From Agarilytica sp045430305 (GTDB lineage: Bacteria > Pseudomonadota > Gammaproteobacteria > Pseudomonadales > Cellvibrionaceae): 64,000 bases of DNA. The notes below the pieces were generated by a model. It had not been told where the DNA came from, did no database searches, and saw only the letters and a program-made list of their open reading frames with translations. The DNA is taken from positions 930,001 through 994,000 of the forward strand of contig JAILXW010000001.1 of the NCBI GenBank assembly GCA_045430305.1. The letters are read 5' to 3'. A program made the translations under genes and the position numbers. The first letter of the stretch is position 1; every line of letters begins with the position of its first letter. Shown piece after piece: positions 36,916 through 46,072 of this stretch.

Positions 36916-38325
36916 TTGAACACTCCAGACCATAGCGCTACCCCACTTTGGAACAGCGACCTTATACAAAAGTACAATCTCGCAGGCCCAAGGTACACAA
37001 GCTACCCAACGGCGCTACAGTTCCACGATGAAGTCGGTACAGCCCACTGGCACAATGCGGTTGAAGCCAGTAACCAAAGCCAAAAACCTATATCGCTCTA
37101 TTTTCATATTCCTTTTTGTAGCACTGTTTGCTACTACTGCGCATGTAACAAAATCATTACCGCTAACACTAAACTTACAGACACGTATGTCGAGCACCTA
37201 CTGAAAGAGTTTGACTTACAATGCGAGAGCATTGATCGCAGCCGTCTGGTTAAACAACTGCATTGGGGGGGCGGCACGCCCACTTATCTCAATGATGATC
37301 AAATCCAGAGGATTCTTCAGCATATTAGCGCAACGCTGAATTTTGCCAATGATAAAGAAGGCGAATTTTCTATTGAGATTCACCCTGCAACGGTGAATGC
37401 CAAGCGCATAGAACACTTGCGAAGCTTTGGCTTTAACCGCCTTAGCATAGGCGTACAAGACTTTGACCCAAAAGTTCAATGCGCGGTAAATAGATTTAAC
37501 AGCGTCGCCGAAGTAGAAAAAATATTTTCTGCTGCGCGAGATGCCAATTATAAATCTATCAGTGTAGATTTAATTTATGGATTACCGCTGCAAAGCTATG
37601 AAAGCTTTAACACAACGCTAGATCATGTCATCGAATTATCACCAGATAGAATATCTCTATTTAACTACGCTCACATGCCGCACTTATTCAAAGTTCAGAA
37701 GCAAATCCGCACGGAGGATCTTCCTGAACCACAAGAAAAGATGCGTATTTTGCATCACAGTATCGATAAGCTAGTTGAAGCAGGCTACGTATACATTGGC
37801 ATGGACCATTTCGCCAAGGCAGATGACGAACTCGCCATCGCCCAACAAAAGAAAAATCTGCATCGTAACTTTCAAGGGTATTCCACCCACGATGATTGCG
37901 ACCTATTTGCCTTTGGTGTTTCTTCTATTAGCAACATCGGCAATCAACTATTCCAGAACCACAAAGGGTTGAACGAATATCAAAACAGCATCGACCAAGG
38001 TGAGCTTGCCATGATCAAAGGTTTCAAGTTAAACAGTGACGACCTGATTAGAAAATACGTGATCAGCGAGCTGGTATGTAATTTCGAAATAAAGTTCGCT
38101 CGCTTAGAACAACGATACGGCGTCGATTTTACCAATTATTTCCAAAATGAAATGCCCGAGCTACACGAACTCGCAAGAGATGGGCTAATTGAAATAGACG
38201 ACGAGAAAATTAGCGTGCTCTACTCGGGGCGTTTACTCGTAAGAAGAATTTGCATGGTGTTCGATGCTTACCTACAAAAAGCCCCCAAGGCAGTCGACCA
38301 ACCACGTTATTCAAGAATAATTTAG
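36916..38325 (+). CDS. hemN: Oxygen-independent coproporphyrinogen III oxidase (radical SAM)
   Basis: The protein oxidatively decarboxylates coproporphyrinogen III without oxygen in haem synthesis. The family N-terminus WNSDLIQKYNLAGPRYTSYP is followed by the radical-SAM cluster motif CSTVCYYCAC, HWGGGTPTYL, EIHPATVN and FNRLSIGVQD. The frame is open from ATG 36694, which would give 543 residues. Starting at TTG 36916 gives 469, the family length; the extra 74 residues are proline-rich and resemble no HemN. I therefore prefer TTG 36916 but am not certain. A possible ANR/FNR box lies at 36874-36887. Confidence 0.88.
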   Translation: MNTPDHSATPLWNSDLIQKYNLAGPRYTSYPTALQFHDEVGTAHWHNAVEASNQSQKPISLYFHIPFCSTVCYYCACNKIITANTKLTDTYVEHLLKEFDLQCESIDRSRLVKQLHWGGGTPTYLNDDQIQRILQHISATLNFANDKEGEFSIEIHPATVNAKRIEHLRSFGFNRLSIGVQDFDPKVQCAVNRFNSVAEVEKIFSAARDANYKSISVDLIYGLPLQSYESFNTTLDHVIELSPDRISLFNYAHMPHLFKVQKQIRTEDLPEPQEKMRILHHSIDKLVEAGYVYIGMDHFAKADDELAIAQQKKNLHRNFQGYSTHDDCDLFAFGVSSISNIGNQLFQNHKGLNEYQNSIDQGELAMIKGFKLNSDDLIRKYVISELVCNFEIKFARLEQRYGVDFTNYFQNEMPELHELARDGLIEIDDEKISVLYSGRLLVRRICMVFDAYLQKAPKAVDQPRYSRII

Positions 38326-38660
38326 CGACAAAGCCAGGGTTTCAATAGCGTCTTATTTTCTACTTCCCAAACAAGATATTGGTTCGTGTCAGCCAACTTT
38401 TTCGGTGTTCCAACGAGGCCCGCATAAAGGTGCAGGCCTAGATTGACAGTTCTTCTGGGAAAGGCTGACCACCGAAAGCGGAAAGGTGTGACCGGCCTAC
38501 TGGTGAAAGTGACACATTCCTCTACACATTTCTGGCACAAAAAAGCCTGGCCAAAACCAGGCGTTCGATTAAATCAGATCACGTGCTCAGACCCTTTGAT
38601 TTTCACCCATTGATTTCCGCCTGTTCACGTGTAACGTTGTGTATTGCCTGTGGCGAACAG
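38326..38660. other. 335-bp gap between hemN and the PilZ gene
   Basis: Convergent intergenic region. It holds the PilZ terminator (38539-38562). A minus-strand ORF at 38322-38540 lies beyond that terminator, has many charged and aromatic residues but no recognisable motif, and is not supported as a gene. Confidence 0.45.
38539..38562 (-). terminator. Terminator of the PilZ gene
   Basis: On the minus strand GCCTGG (38562-38557), 6-base loop, CCAGGC (38550-38545), then six Ts (38544-38539). It lies about 100 bases after the PilZ stop. Confidence 0.75.
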
Positions 38661-38981
38661 TCAAAGCGTGCTAACAATACTGCATTGCTCACCTTCAGAA
38701 AATACGCCGTAGCGAAATTTACGGCCAAACTTTTTCCTATTGCAAATCACCACATCAAACACAATGGGTGTGCAGCTTTCCTGAGACAGTTGCAGTGAGA
38801 GTGTAGTGCCGACGAGGAATGAGCATTTAGAGAAAAATGAAAAGCCTGAACGGCTGTAGTCGATAAATTGGAGTACTTCTCCCGAATACAACTTCGACGC
38901 GGTCGAAAGAACCGCAAGGCTGGTGATCTTGCGGTCTAGCGTGAATCGTTTTTCTCGACGACGATCTACAACTATCACCAT
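38661..38981 (-). CDS. Stand-alone PilZ-domain (c-di-GMP receptor) protein
   Basis: 106 residues when started at ATG 38981, which is preceded by TGAGGT at ideal spacing. The frame is open further upstream to 39047, but the first 22 residues there are not PilZ-like. The c-di-GMP-binding motifs are present: RRREKR near the N-terminus and DYSRSG about 34 residues later. It probably senses cyclic di-GMP in the cytoplasm. Its position 1.3 kb from the flagellar locus makes a motility role possible but not shown. Confidence 0.8.
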   Translation of the reverse strand: MVIVVDRRREKRFTLDRKITSLAVLSTASKLYSGEVLQFIDYSRSGFSFFSKCSFLVGTTLSLQLSQESCTPIVFDVVICNRKKFGRKFRYGVFSEGEQCSIVSTL

Positions 38982-39188
38982 GAAAAACCTCAAGTTTAGA
39001 ATGAAGCTGTTGTTGTAAGCGTAGTTTAAGGCGCCACAATTGTCCAAAAAACAAACGCTTAGCGGGCCTTAGGGTAAGCGAAATTGGGGCCAGCCTATTT
39101 TCTCGGTGTAGAAACGCGACCCAAACAAAATAAGCCCCCTTTCTTGGTATATCATTGCCGCCCTCACCCCATATTAGGACCACACACC

Positions 39189-39917
39189 ATGCCCCCATTG
39201 TTCGAAGAGATCGACAGCCAAGCCTCCCCTTTGGGTGAAATTTCCCTGCGCAGGCGACGTATGCCTGTGTTTGGCGACAGAGATATCTATGAAGTGAAAC
39301 TCGGGGATGAGTTTTTAATGTCGAGCATGTTTGTCGAAGCAGAAGAGGCGCTTGCTACCTTGGGCTTAGCAGCAGTAGAGGGTGAACAGCTCAGTGTTGT
39401 GGTCGGTGGGCTGGGCTTAGGCTACACGGCGGTGGCCGCATTAAAGGATGCCCGTATTGCCGAGCTGCTAGTGGTCGATGCTTTAGATGTAGTTATCGGG
39501 TGGCATAAAAAAGAGCTAGCGCCCTTAGGTAAAATCCTCAATGCCGATAGTCGCAACCGCTACGTGCATGGCAGTTTCTTCGATCTCGCCACAGACCCAG
39601 GCACAGGCTTTGATGTAAATAACAACGGCAAAAAGTTTGACGCGATATTGTTGGACATCGACCACTCCCCTACCGAATACCTAAACGCCGCGAATGCCAG
39701 TTTTTACACCACCAAAAACCTCACGCTAATGGCCGAACAGCTTAAACCCAAAGGTGTGTTTGCGATGTGGTCGCAGAACCTCCCAGAAGAAAGTTTTGAA
39801 GCGTTACTGAATACGGTATTTGAACACGTTGAATCGAAGGTAGTTTCATTTTATAACCCATTTCAAAACGGCGAGTCGACGAACTCAGTGTATGTGTGCG
39901 TGAAGGGCGACGCTTAG
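39189..39917 (+). CDS. Spermidine-synthase-like methyltransferase-fold protein
   Basis: 242 residues from ATG 39189 (AGGA 9 bases upstream); an upstream ATG at 39084 in the same frame would add a proline-rich stretch and has no ribosome site. The Rossmann motif VVVGGLGLGYTAVAAL and the acidic pocket LLVVDALD, then FDAILLDIDHSP, match the C-terminal catalytic domain of SpeE-like proteins. The usual N-terminal beta domain of spermidine synthase is shortened, so true polyamine synthesis is doubtful. Divergent from the PilZ gene. Confidence 0.8.
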   Translation: MPPLFEEIDSQASPLGEISLRRRRMPVFGDRDIYEVKLGDEFLMSSMFVEAEEALATLGLAAVEGEQLSVVVGGLGLGYTAVAALKDARIAELLVVDALDVVIGWHKKELAPLGKILNADSRNRYVHGSFFDLATDPGTGFDVNNNGKKFDAILLDIDHSPTEYLNAANASFYTTKNLTLMAEQLKPKGVFAMWSQNLPEESFEALLNTVFEHVESKVVSFYNPFQNGESTNSVYVCVKGDA

Positions 39918-40301
39918 GCGAGCGGTCTGGAATATTTAGAGAGATACGATGGGCAGTGTAAAAACCATAAAACGACTCTCGCGATTCACTACCTACTTAC
40001 TTGTCAGATTTAAGCCGCTCTTTACTCGAGTCACACGACGATCTAAGTGTGACTCGATTTCGTGCTTAAATTTGTGTTGTCGCAATAGAATCCCTCCGTC
40101 AACTTTTACCCTTAGCGAGACAAGCCAAACACCAATCATTTCTGTGGCTGGAATTATTGGTATTTTATTTTTAAAATCAGGGAGTGATTTACGTAACTCA
40201 ATATAGCCTTTCGAATAAAAATTGACCCCATCGATAAGGCCGCCGCCGCAAGCGCTATTTACTGCGCGCTGGGCTTGTATTCAATCGGCTTGATGCGCTA
40301 T
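39918..40301. other. 384-bp gap between the SpeE-like gene and flhB
   Basis: Convergent region. It contains the composite inverted repeat at 40008-40071. The open frame 39949-40206 spans that repeat and has no recognisable domain, so I do not call it a gene. No clear terminator for flhB was seen. Confidence 0.45.
40008..40071. repeat. Composite inverted repeat with two nested stems
   Basis: Inner arms CGAGTCACAC (40027-40036) and GTGTGACTCG (40047-40056) are perfect over 10 bases with a 10-base loop. Outer arms ATTTAAGC (40008-40015) and GCTTAAAT (40064-40071) are perfect over 8. No T-run follows on either strand, so it is not a typical terminator. Confidence 0.65.
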
Positions 40302-41432
40302 TTAGTATTTCATATCCGGCGGAACTTCAAGATTACGCGGATAGAGCGGTTTTTCATTATTTCCTTTTCTAAACTCACGTAACTGAAAGACATACGCCAA
40401 TACTTGGGCGACTGCCAGATATAGGCCGGATGGGATGGTATCGTCAATTTCAGTGGTGTGATAAATAGCACGAGCCAATGGCGGTGCTTCAACGAATTCT
40501 ATATTGTTCGCTTTTGCGATTTCGCGAATTTTAATTGCCATATGATCCACCCCCTTCGCTAATAAAATTGGGGTTTCCATCGTTTCGGGGTCGTATTTTA
40601 ACGCCACAGAAAAGTGCGTTGGGTTTGTGATTACTACATCGGCTTCGGGTACATTCCCCATCATTCGCTGTTGCGACATTTGCTGTTGTAATTGCCTAAT
40701 ACGCCCTTTAACTTCGGGCTTTCCTTCGGTGTCTTTCATTTCGTCTTTAATGTCTTGGCGAGACATTTTTAGCTTTTTCGTATGCTCATGAATTTGGAAA
40801 GGTATATCGATCATGGCAATCAGTATTGTTGCCGCAGAAAGGATCACTGCCGCATAAACACTGAGTTTGAGCGAATGAACAATGCCTGCCTCGACGCTCT
40901 CACTTGCAAGCCCAAGCAATCTCGCCTGCATAGCCGCAAGAAGTATGTAGGCCACAACGATTACGATTGCTACCTTGCCAATGGCTTTTGCTAGCTCCAC
41001 TAAAGATTTCACTGAGAACATCCGTTTTAAACCCGCAATGGGGTCCATACGATTTAATTTCGGCGCAAGTGACTTAGCGCTGAAGATCCAGCCACCGAGT
41101 GCAATTGGCCCAGCGATCGCAGCAAAAAGTAATACGGAAAAAAGAGGCAATAAAGAAAATATCGCGTCGTAAAAAGATTGCCCGAAACGGGTTAGCATGA
41201 GGGTGGGGTCAAATATTACTTCTCGATCCAAATCCAAGTTATAGCGCATTATGTCGGCCATTTTGTCTGTGATCGCACCGCCTAAAAACATTAGCCCCAA
41301 TGAGCCGGCAAGAATTATTGCTGTGGTGGTTAACTCTTTTGACCTGGGAGCCTGACCGTCTTCCTTCGCCTTGTCGAGTTTCCGGGGGGTGGGTTCCTCC
41401 GTTTTTTCTTGCGAATCATCGTTCTCAGCCAC
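40302..41432 (-). CDS. flhB: Flagellar export switch protein FlhB
   Basis: 376 residues. The N-terminus EKTEEPTPRKLDKAKEDGQ is diagnostic. Four membrane helices follow and then the cytoplasmic domain with the self-cleaving NPTH motif (cleavage after Asn, near residue 269). It switches export from rod/hook to filament substrates together with FliK. GTG start at 41432 overlaps the fliR stop (TAGTG). Last gene of the flagellar run in this window. Confidence 0.97.
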   Translation of the reverse strand: MAENDDSQEKTEEPTPRKLDKAKEDGQAPRSKELTTTAIILAGSLGLMFLGGAITDKMADIMRYNLDLDREVIFDPTLMLTRFGQSFYDAIFSLLPLFSVLLFAAIAGPIALGGWIFSAKSLAPKLNRMDPIAGLKRMFSVKSLVELAKAIGKVAIVIVVAYILLAAMQARLLGLASESVEAGIVHSLKLSVYAAVILSAATILIAMIDIPFQIHEHTKKLKMSRQDIKDEMKDTEGKPEVKGRIRQLQQQMSQQRMMGNVPEADVVITNPTHFSVALKYDPETMETPILLAKGVDHMAIKIREIAKANNIEFVEAPPLARAIYHTTEIDDTIPSGLYLAVAQVLAYVFQLREFRKGNNEKPLYPRNLEVPPDMKY

Positions 41433-42211
41433 TAACGAATCCTCAATAAAGATTCGGTAGATAGAAAACCGAAAGAAATGATATTGTCAAAGGCTGGAAC
41501 AAAGTTCAGTAGCCCCACCCAAATCAGTGCCAAGCCTACAACTAGGGTAAATGGAAACCCCACTGCAAAAATATTAAGTTGTGGTGCCGCACGGCTCATG
41601 ACACCAAAGGCAATATTTACAAACAATAAAGAGGTTAATACCGGTAATGAAAATACTAACGCGGCGCTAAACATCCACGAGCCAAGGTCAACTATCGTTT
41701 TGAACATGCCAGGTTCAACAATCCAAACACCCGGAGGCATGGTTTGAAAACTTTCGACAATCAGGTGAATCAACACGACGTGACCATCCACCGAAACAAA
41801 CATCATAGTGACGAGCATTAGAAAAAATTGTGAAATCACAGTGGTTTGCACCCCGTTGGTGGGGTCGTTCATGGAAGCAAAACCTAAGCCCATTTTCATC
41901 GCCATAAATTGGCCACTGAGTACAAATACCTGAAACACAACTTGGAAGATAAAACCCACCGTAATACCGATAAGCACTTCTTGAACCGCGAATAGCAACG
42001 AAGGAAGAGACAGGCTGGGCACCTGAGGCAACGGCGGTAACAAGGGCACAATTAGAAGCGTTACGGTTAAAGCCAAAGCTAAGCGCGCACGCGCTGGCAC
42101 AGTACGAGCACCGATAATCGGCATCACCATAAACATTGCGGCAATACGAAAAAGTGGCAGCATATATTGCTGAATAAAAGCAGCAACATCGGCGTCGGAA
42201 TAACTCAACAT
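41432..42211 (-). CDS. fliR: Flagellar export gate protein FliR
   Basis: 259 residues, six hydrophobic segments. The early RIAAMFMVMPIIGARTVPARARLALALT segment and MKMGLGFASMNDPTNG are typical of FliR. Inner-membrane subunit of the type III export gate. Seven bases separate it from fliQ and its stop overlaps the flhB start. Confidence 0.96.
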   Translation of the reverse strand: MLSYSDADVAAFIQQYMLPLFRIAAMFMVMPIIGARTVPARARLALALTVTLLIVPLLPPLPQVPSLSLPSLLFAVQEVLIGITVGFIFQVVFQVFVLSGQFMAMKMGLGFASMNDPTNGVQTTVISQFFLMLVTMMFVSVDGHVVLIHLIVESFQTMPPGVWIVEPGMFKTIVDLGSWMFSAALVFSLPVLTSLLFVNIAFGVMSRAAPQLNIFAVGFPFTLVVGLALIWVGLLNFVPAFDNIISFGFLSTESLLRIR

Positions 42212-42218
42212 CGGTTGC

Positions 42219-42488
42219 TTAACTGAGAATTTCAGGAATAACGAGAATGATGCTCTCGAACAGATCCATCATATTTGCCAACAGCCATGGCCCGGTCACC
42301 ATAATCGTCGCAATCGTTACCATTAAACGCGGCAAAAAACTTAGAGTCTGCTCATTGATCTGAGTAGCTGCCTGAAACGTGGCAACAATCAAGCCCACGG
42401 CTAAACTCGGCCCAACGATCACCGCCACCATAAGCATGGTGAGCTGAAAGGCGTCGCCAAAAAGTTGCAAGGCAAATTCTGGTGTCAT
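42219..42488 (-). CDS. fliQ: Flagellar export gate protein FliQ
   Basis: 89 residues with two membrane helices and the conserved QATTQINEQTLSFLPR-like segment (here FQAATQINEQTLSFLPR). Export gate subunit. 39 bases after fliP, same operon. Confidence 0.97.
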   Translation of the reverse strand: MTPEFALQLFGDAFQLTMLMVAVIVGPSLAVGLIVATFQAATQINEQTLSFLPRLMVTIATIMVTGPWLLANMMDLFESIILVIPEILS

Positions 42489-42527
42489 GTGAGTCTCTCT
42501 TTACCAATTATTTACTTTACCGATCAA

Positions 42528-43394
42528 CTAAATGCCAAAACTCGCGGCCAATGTACCAATAATAAGCCCCCAACCATCGACCAAAACAAACAACATTACC
42601 TTAAAGGGAAGAGAAATAATGAGTGGTGATAGCATCATCATACCCATCGCCATCAATACACTGGCAACCACTATATCAATTACGAGAAATGGTATAAAAA
42701 TCATGAACCCTATTTGAAAGGCTGTTTTTAATTCAGACGTGACAAATGCCGGCATGAGAATACTAAAAGGAATATCAGCCCTTGAGGCAACCGGTTCTTT
42801 TTTCCCTATTTTGAAAAATAGGTCAATGTCTGACTCGCGGGTATTCATCACCATAAAATCATGAAAAGGTTTTTTCGCTGCTTCCAACGCGTGTTTCGCC
42901 GAAATCTGCTCATTCATATATGGCTGTAATGCATTTGCATTTACACGCTCTATCACTGGCGACATGATAAAAAAGGTTAAGAACAACGCAAGCCCAATAA
43001 GAATTTGATTTGACGGTGATTGTTGTAACCCCAATGCCTGCCGCATAATAGAAAACACGATAATAATTCGTGTAAATGAGGTCATCATCATGAGAATAGC
43101 CGGCAAGAAAGTCAGCGCGGTCATCAACATGAGAATTTGAAGCGTTATCGTATAGTCTTGAGAACCGTCTTCGTTTGTTTTTACCGTAAGTACAGGAATC
43201 GCTTCAACCGGGCTGAAGCCTTTATTGTCTAATACTTGCTTTAATTCGTCTGACGCGGAGGGGGTTGGGGCTGCACTCTGAGCAAGCGCAGCGAAGCTAG
43301 TAAAGCTGAGGGCAAGAACCAAAAAAATTCTGCCAACAAACCCTATACAGGTTTGGTAATAGGCAGCATTAGGGGCTTGAAAAACACTGTTCAT
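42528..43394 (-). CDS. fliP: Flagellar export gate protein FliP
   Basis: 288 residues. A cleavable signal peptide (about 20-39) precedes the FliP core: LILMTALTFLPAILMMMTSFTRIIIVFSIMRQALG, ALFLTFFIMSPV and the final MLFVLVDGW. FliP forms the export pore with FliQ and FliR. ATG overlaps the fliO stop (ATGA). The leader before the core is longer than in E. coli, similar to Pseudomonas. Confidence 0.97.
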   Translation of the reverse strand: MNSVFQAPNAAYYQTCIGFVGRIFLVLALSFTSFAALAQSAAPTPSASDELKQVLDNKGFSPVEAIPVLTVKTNEDGSQDYTITLQILMLMTALTFLPAILMMMTSFTRIIIVFSIMRQALGLQQSPSNQILIGLALFLTFFIMSPVIERVNANALQPYMNEQISAKHALEAAKKPFHDFMVMNTRESDIDLFFKIGKKEPVASRADIPFSILMPAFVTSELKTAFQIGFMIFIPFLVIDIVVASVLMAMGMMMLSPLIISLPFKVMLFVLVDGWGLIIGTLAASFGI

Positions 43395-43963
43395 TCACGA
43401 TCACCCTCAGCTTTCCCTTCCGTTTTTGAACCTGCCTTTGCTTCCGGTAATAGTTTTTTAATAAAACTGGAAAACTCTAACTTTTCACCCGAAAGAAAGT
43501 TCGACGCTTTAGTGGCCGCGCCCGCTTCTTCTGAGACATTCTCGCTCTCAAGAGCAGGCTCACTATCAGAAAATTCATGTAACGTATTAATGTTATGGGC
43601 AGTTACCCCCAAAAGCAGCTTTTTATTTTCAACTTCGATAACGACTAGCTTTTCTCGGGTACCCAATGGCATTGAGGAAACAATTTTTAGGCCTTTGCTT
43701 TGTAAGAACGAGGTATTGCCTAAACGTTTTACAAGCCAAGCCAATGCGAAGATTGATAAAGATACAAGCGCAAGAGCGATGAGTATTTGCACTGTCATCG
43801 AGCCAGTACTATAAGCGCCTGAGTTCATGGCGCCCGGCCTCACAGCGTCGCTAACCGTTGAGACACTCGCGGGGGTTTCTGCAGCAAAGACTCGGCTCGT
43901 TGCAAGCAGTGCGTTTAATCCAAATATAAATAAGGTGAGCGCGACACATCGCATTCTATTCAC
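43391..43963 (-). CDS. fliO: Flagellar assembly protein FliO
   Basis: 190 residues. An N-terminal signal-like helix is followed by one membrane helix (about 57-76; VQILIALALVSLSIFALAWLV) and the core RLGNTSFLQSKGLKIVSSMPLGTREKLVVIEVENKKLLLGVTAHNI. It helps assemble FliP. Overlaps the fliP start by 4 bases. Confidence 0.93.
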   Translation of the reverse strand: MNRMRCVALTLFIFGLNALLATSRVFAAETPASVSTVSDAVRPGAMNSGAYSTGSMTVQILIALALVSLSIFALAWLVKRLGNTSFLQSKGLKIVSSMPLGTREKLVVIEVENKKLLLGVTAHNINTLHEFSDSEPALESENVSEEAGAATKASNFLSGEKLEFSSFIKKLLPEAKAGSKTEGKAEGDRE

Positions 43964-43974
43964 TCGTTGGCGTG

Positions 43975-44412
43975 TTAACGTAATTTTTTAATTCGCTCAG
44001 ATGGGCTGATGACATCTGTCATACGGATACCAAACTTTTCATTTACGACCACCACTTCACCATGCGCAATCAATGTACCGTTTACAAGTACATCTAGCGG
44101 TTCACCGGCAAGACGATCTAATTCGATCACTGAGCCTTGGTTTAACTGCAGCAAGTTTCGTATGGTGATGGATGTGCGCCCCACTTCCATGGAAATGCTA
44201 ACCGGAATATCGAGAATAACATCCAAGTCAGGGTTTCCGTTGATGTTTTGCGGTGCACCTGCAGCGTCGAACTCTTCAAAATCAACCGAGTCGGCCTCAA
44301 AGGCTTCGCTTTCGGCCTCTTCGTCTTCTGTTGCCTGCTCTTCCATCGCTGCGGCCCAGTCGTCGGCCATAGACTCTTGGTCGGGTTCCTGGTCAAAATC
44401 GTCATCGCTCAT
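43975..44412 (-). CDS. fliN: Flagellar motor switch protein FliN
   Basis: 145 residues. An acidic, probably disordered N-terminus (about 1-60, rich in Asp/Glu) precedes the SpoA domain: LDVILDIPVSISMEVGRTSITIRNLLQL, GSVIELDRLAGEPLDVLVNGTLIAHGEVVVVNEKFGIRMTDV. Part of the C-ring. ATG overlaps the fliM stop (ATGA). Confidence 0.97.
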   Translation of the reverse strand: MSDDDFDQEPDQESMADDWAAAMEEQATEDEEAESEAFEADSVDFEEFDAAGAPQNINGNPDLDVILDIPVSISMEVGRTSITIRNLLQLNQGSVIELDRLAGEPLDVLVNGTLIAHGEVVVVNEKFGIRMTDVISPSERIKKLR

Positions 44413-45410
44413 GACTTACTCTCTTCTTCTAAGTTAACTCGTTTCACCTGAGGCCTTTCAATATGATCCAGGATTTTTAACGCGAGGTTGTCGTTACTTT
44501 TACCGATAGTAGCTTTATAAACGGGAATACCATTGGCTGTGATGATTTGGAAGTCGGGCATGTTGATGGGAATTACATCGCCATCTCTTAAATCGACAAT
44601 ATCACGCAAAGGTATTTGGCGTTTTGCAATGTCGCATTCCAAATCAATACGCGCTTCCATCACATCTTCTTTCAGTGCGTTCACCCAACGATCATCGGCT
44701 TCGTCTGTGTCTGATTGTAAACCTGCATCTAAAACGTCTCGTATCGGCTCAACCATTGCGTAAGGCATGGTGATATGAAGCTCGCCACCGCCGCCATCTA
44801 GCTCGACATGAAACGTGCTAACCACCACGACTTCACTCGGGCTTACAATGTTCGCCATCGAAGGGTTTACTTCCGAATTCATATATTCGAAATCAATTTC
44901 TTTTACTGCTTTCCAGGCTTCACGCAAGTCGACAAAAACCTGCTCTAACACCATGGCAACAACGCGCAATTCTGTGGGTGTGAATTCACGACCTTCAATT
45001 TTTGCATGACGACCATCGCCACCAAAAAAATTGTCTACCAGTTTAAAAACGAGCTTCGCATCCAAAATAATTAACGCTGTACCGCGCAAGGGGCGAAACT
45101 TCACCATATTTAAACTGGTGGGTACGTATAGCGTATGTACATATTCACCAAATTTTTGAATTTGGATGCCGCCTACTGAAACATCTGCTGTTCGACGCAA
45201 TAGGTTAAACATGCTTATGCGTGTGTAACGAGCGAAACGTTCGTTGATCATTTCTAGCGTGGGCATGCGCCCACGAACAATACGGTCTTGGCTCGTTAGA
45301 TCGTAAGATTTAATGCCGCTATCGTCGATATCGCCAGCGGTATCGATATCGCCATCGTCGACCCCGTGGAGGAGCGCATCAATCTCGTCTTGTGATAATA
45401 AATCTTGCAC
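44409..45410 (-). CDS. fliM: Flagellar motor switch protein FliM
   Basis: 333 residues. The N-terminus LLSQDEIDALLHGV is the CheY-P-binding peptide, followed by the middle domain (GRMPTLEMINERFARYTRISMFN) and a C-terminal SpoA domain. Binds CheY-P to change rotation direction. The intact N-terminal peptide shows the motor can read a CheY signal; which CheY is the question raised by this locus. Confidence 0.97.
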   Translation of the reverse strand: MQDLLSQDEIDALLHGVDDGDIDTAGDIDDSGIKSYDLTSQDRIVRGRMPTLEMINERFARYTRISMFNLLRRTADVSVGGIQIQKFGEYVHTLYVPTSLNMVKFRPLRGTALIILDAKLVFKLVDNFFGGDGRHAKIEGREFTPTELRVVAMVLEQVFVDLREAWKAVKEIDFEYMNSEVNPSMANIVSPSEVVVVSTFHVELDGGGGELHITMPYAMVEPIRDVLDAGLQSDTDEADDRWVNALKEDVMEARIDLECDIAKRQIPLRDIVDLRDGDVIPINMPDFQIITANGIPVYKATIGKSNDNLALKILDHIERPQVKRVNLEEESKS

Positions 45411-45482
45411 GTTTCTTTTCTCTTACTTCAGGCCATTATTGTCACTTGGCCGTTCGCTATATTTAGATGCAATTTATGTAAT

Positions 45483-46034
45483 TTATTGCACAACTAAGCC
45501 TGTAAACAACACTTGCTCAACTCCGGGCTTACCAATTTCTTGCTCCAAAATACGTTGAAGCTCTTGTAAACATTCAACGCGTAAAAACTCTTTACCCTCG
45601 GCAGTTTGAACTTCTTCGTAGGTTCTGCCACCAATGAGTAGCACTAATGCATTGCGAATCATTGGCATATGCAACTCTATCGCAGCAACAACCTCGGCAT
45701 CTCGTGTGAGCAAGGTAATTTCCGCTTGCAACAACCGTTGCCTACCACGCGCGTCGAAGGAAACCAAAATCGGTGGTTTGAGAGGGTAGTAAATCGCGGG
45801 TTTGACGATTTCTTCCGCGGCTGCACTTTCGCCCTCGGCCCCTTCTTCGCCTTCGATTACTTCAGGTTCACCGTTAAGTAGTGTGAATACTGCAATGGTG
45901 CCACCTACCGAAACGCCAATTAGCAACAACCCAATCAGAGCCATAATTATGAGTTTTTTATGCTTTGCGAATAAAGATTCTTTCGCTTCTACTTCGCCGC
46001 CTTCGGTGTTGTCGTCTTCGTCTTCTTCAGCCAT
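45483..46034 (-). CDS. fliL: Flagellar basal body-associated protein FliL
   Basis: 183 residues. An acidic cytoplasmic N-terminus (EEDEDDNTEGGEVE) is followed by a membrane helix (about 30-50) and the periplasmic domain: YYPLKPPILVSFDARGRQRLLQAEITLLTRD and a final VLFTGLVVQ. It supports stator function. It is the first gene of the fliLMNOPQR-flhB run and has a sigma54 promoter candidate just upstream. Confidence 0.94.
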   Translation of the reverse strand: MAEEDEDDNTEGGEVEAKESLFAKHKKLIIMALIGLLLIGVSVGGTIAVFTLLNGEPEVIEGEEGAEGESAAAEEIVKPAIYYPLKPPILVSFDARGRQRLLQAEITLLTRDAEVVAAIELHMPMIRNALVLLIGGRTYEEVQTAEGKEFLRVECLQELQRILEQEIGKPGVEQVLFTGLVVQ

Positions 46035-46072
46035 GCCAATATTTCGTCGTTTGGGCTCCTGAATAGCTTCGG

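Noticed and set aside
38322..38540. 72-codon ORF after hemN on the minus strand
   Set aside because: No motif; it lies beyond the PilZ terminator and has no promoter or ribosome site. A decayed gene cannot be excluded.
39949..40206. 85-codon ORF in the gap after the SpeE-like gene
   Set aside because: It spans the composite inverted repeat and its product has no domain-like pattern.
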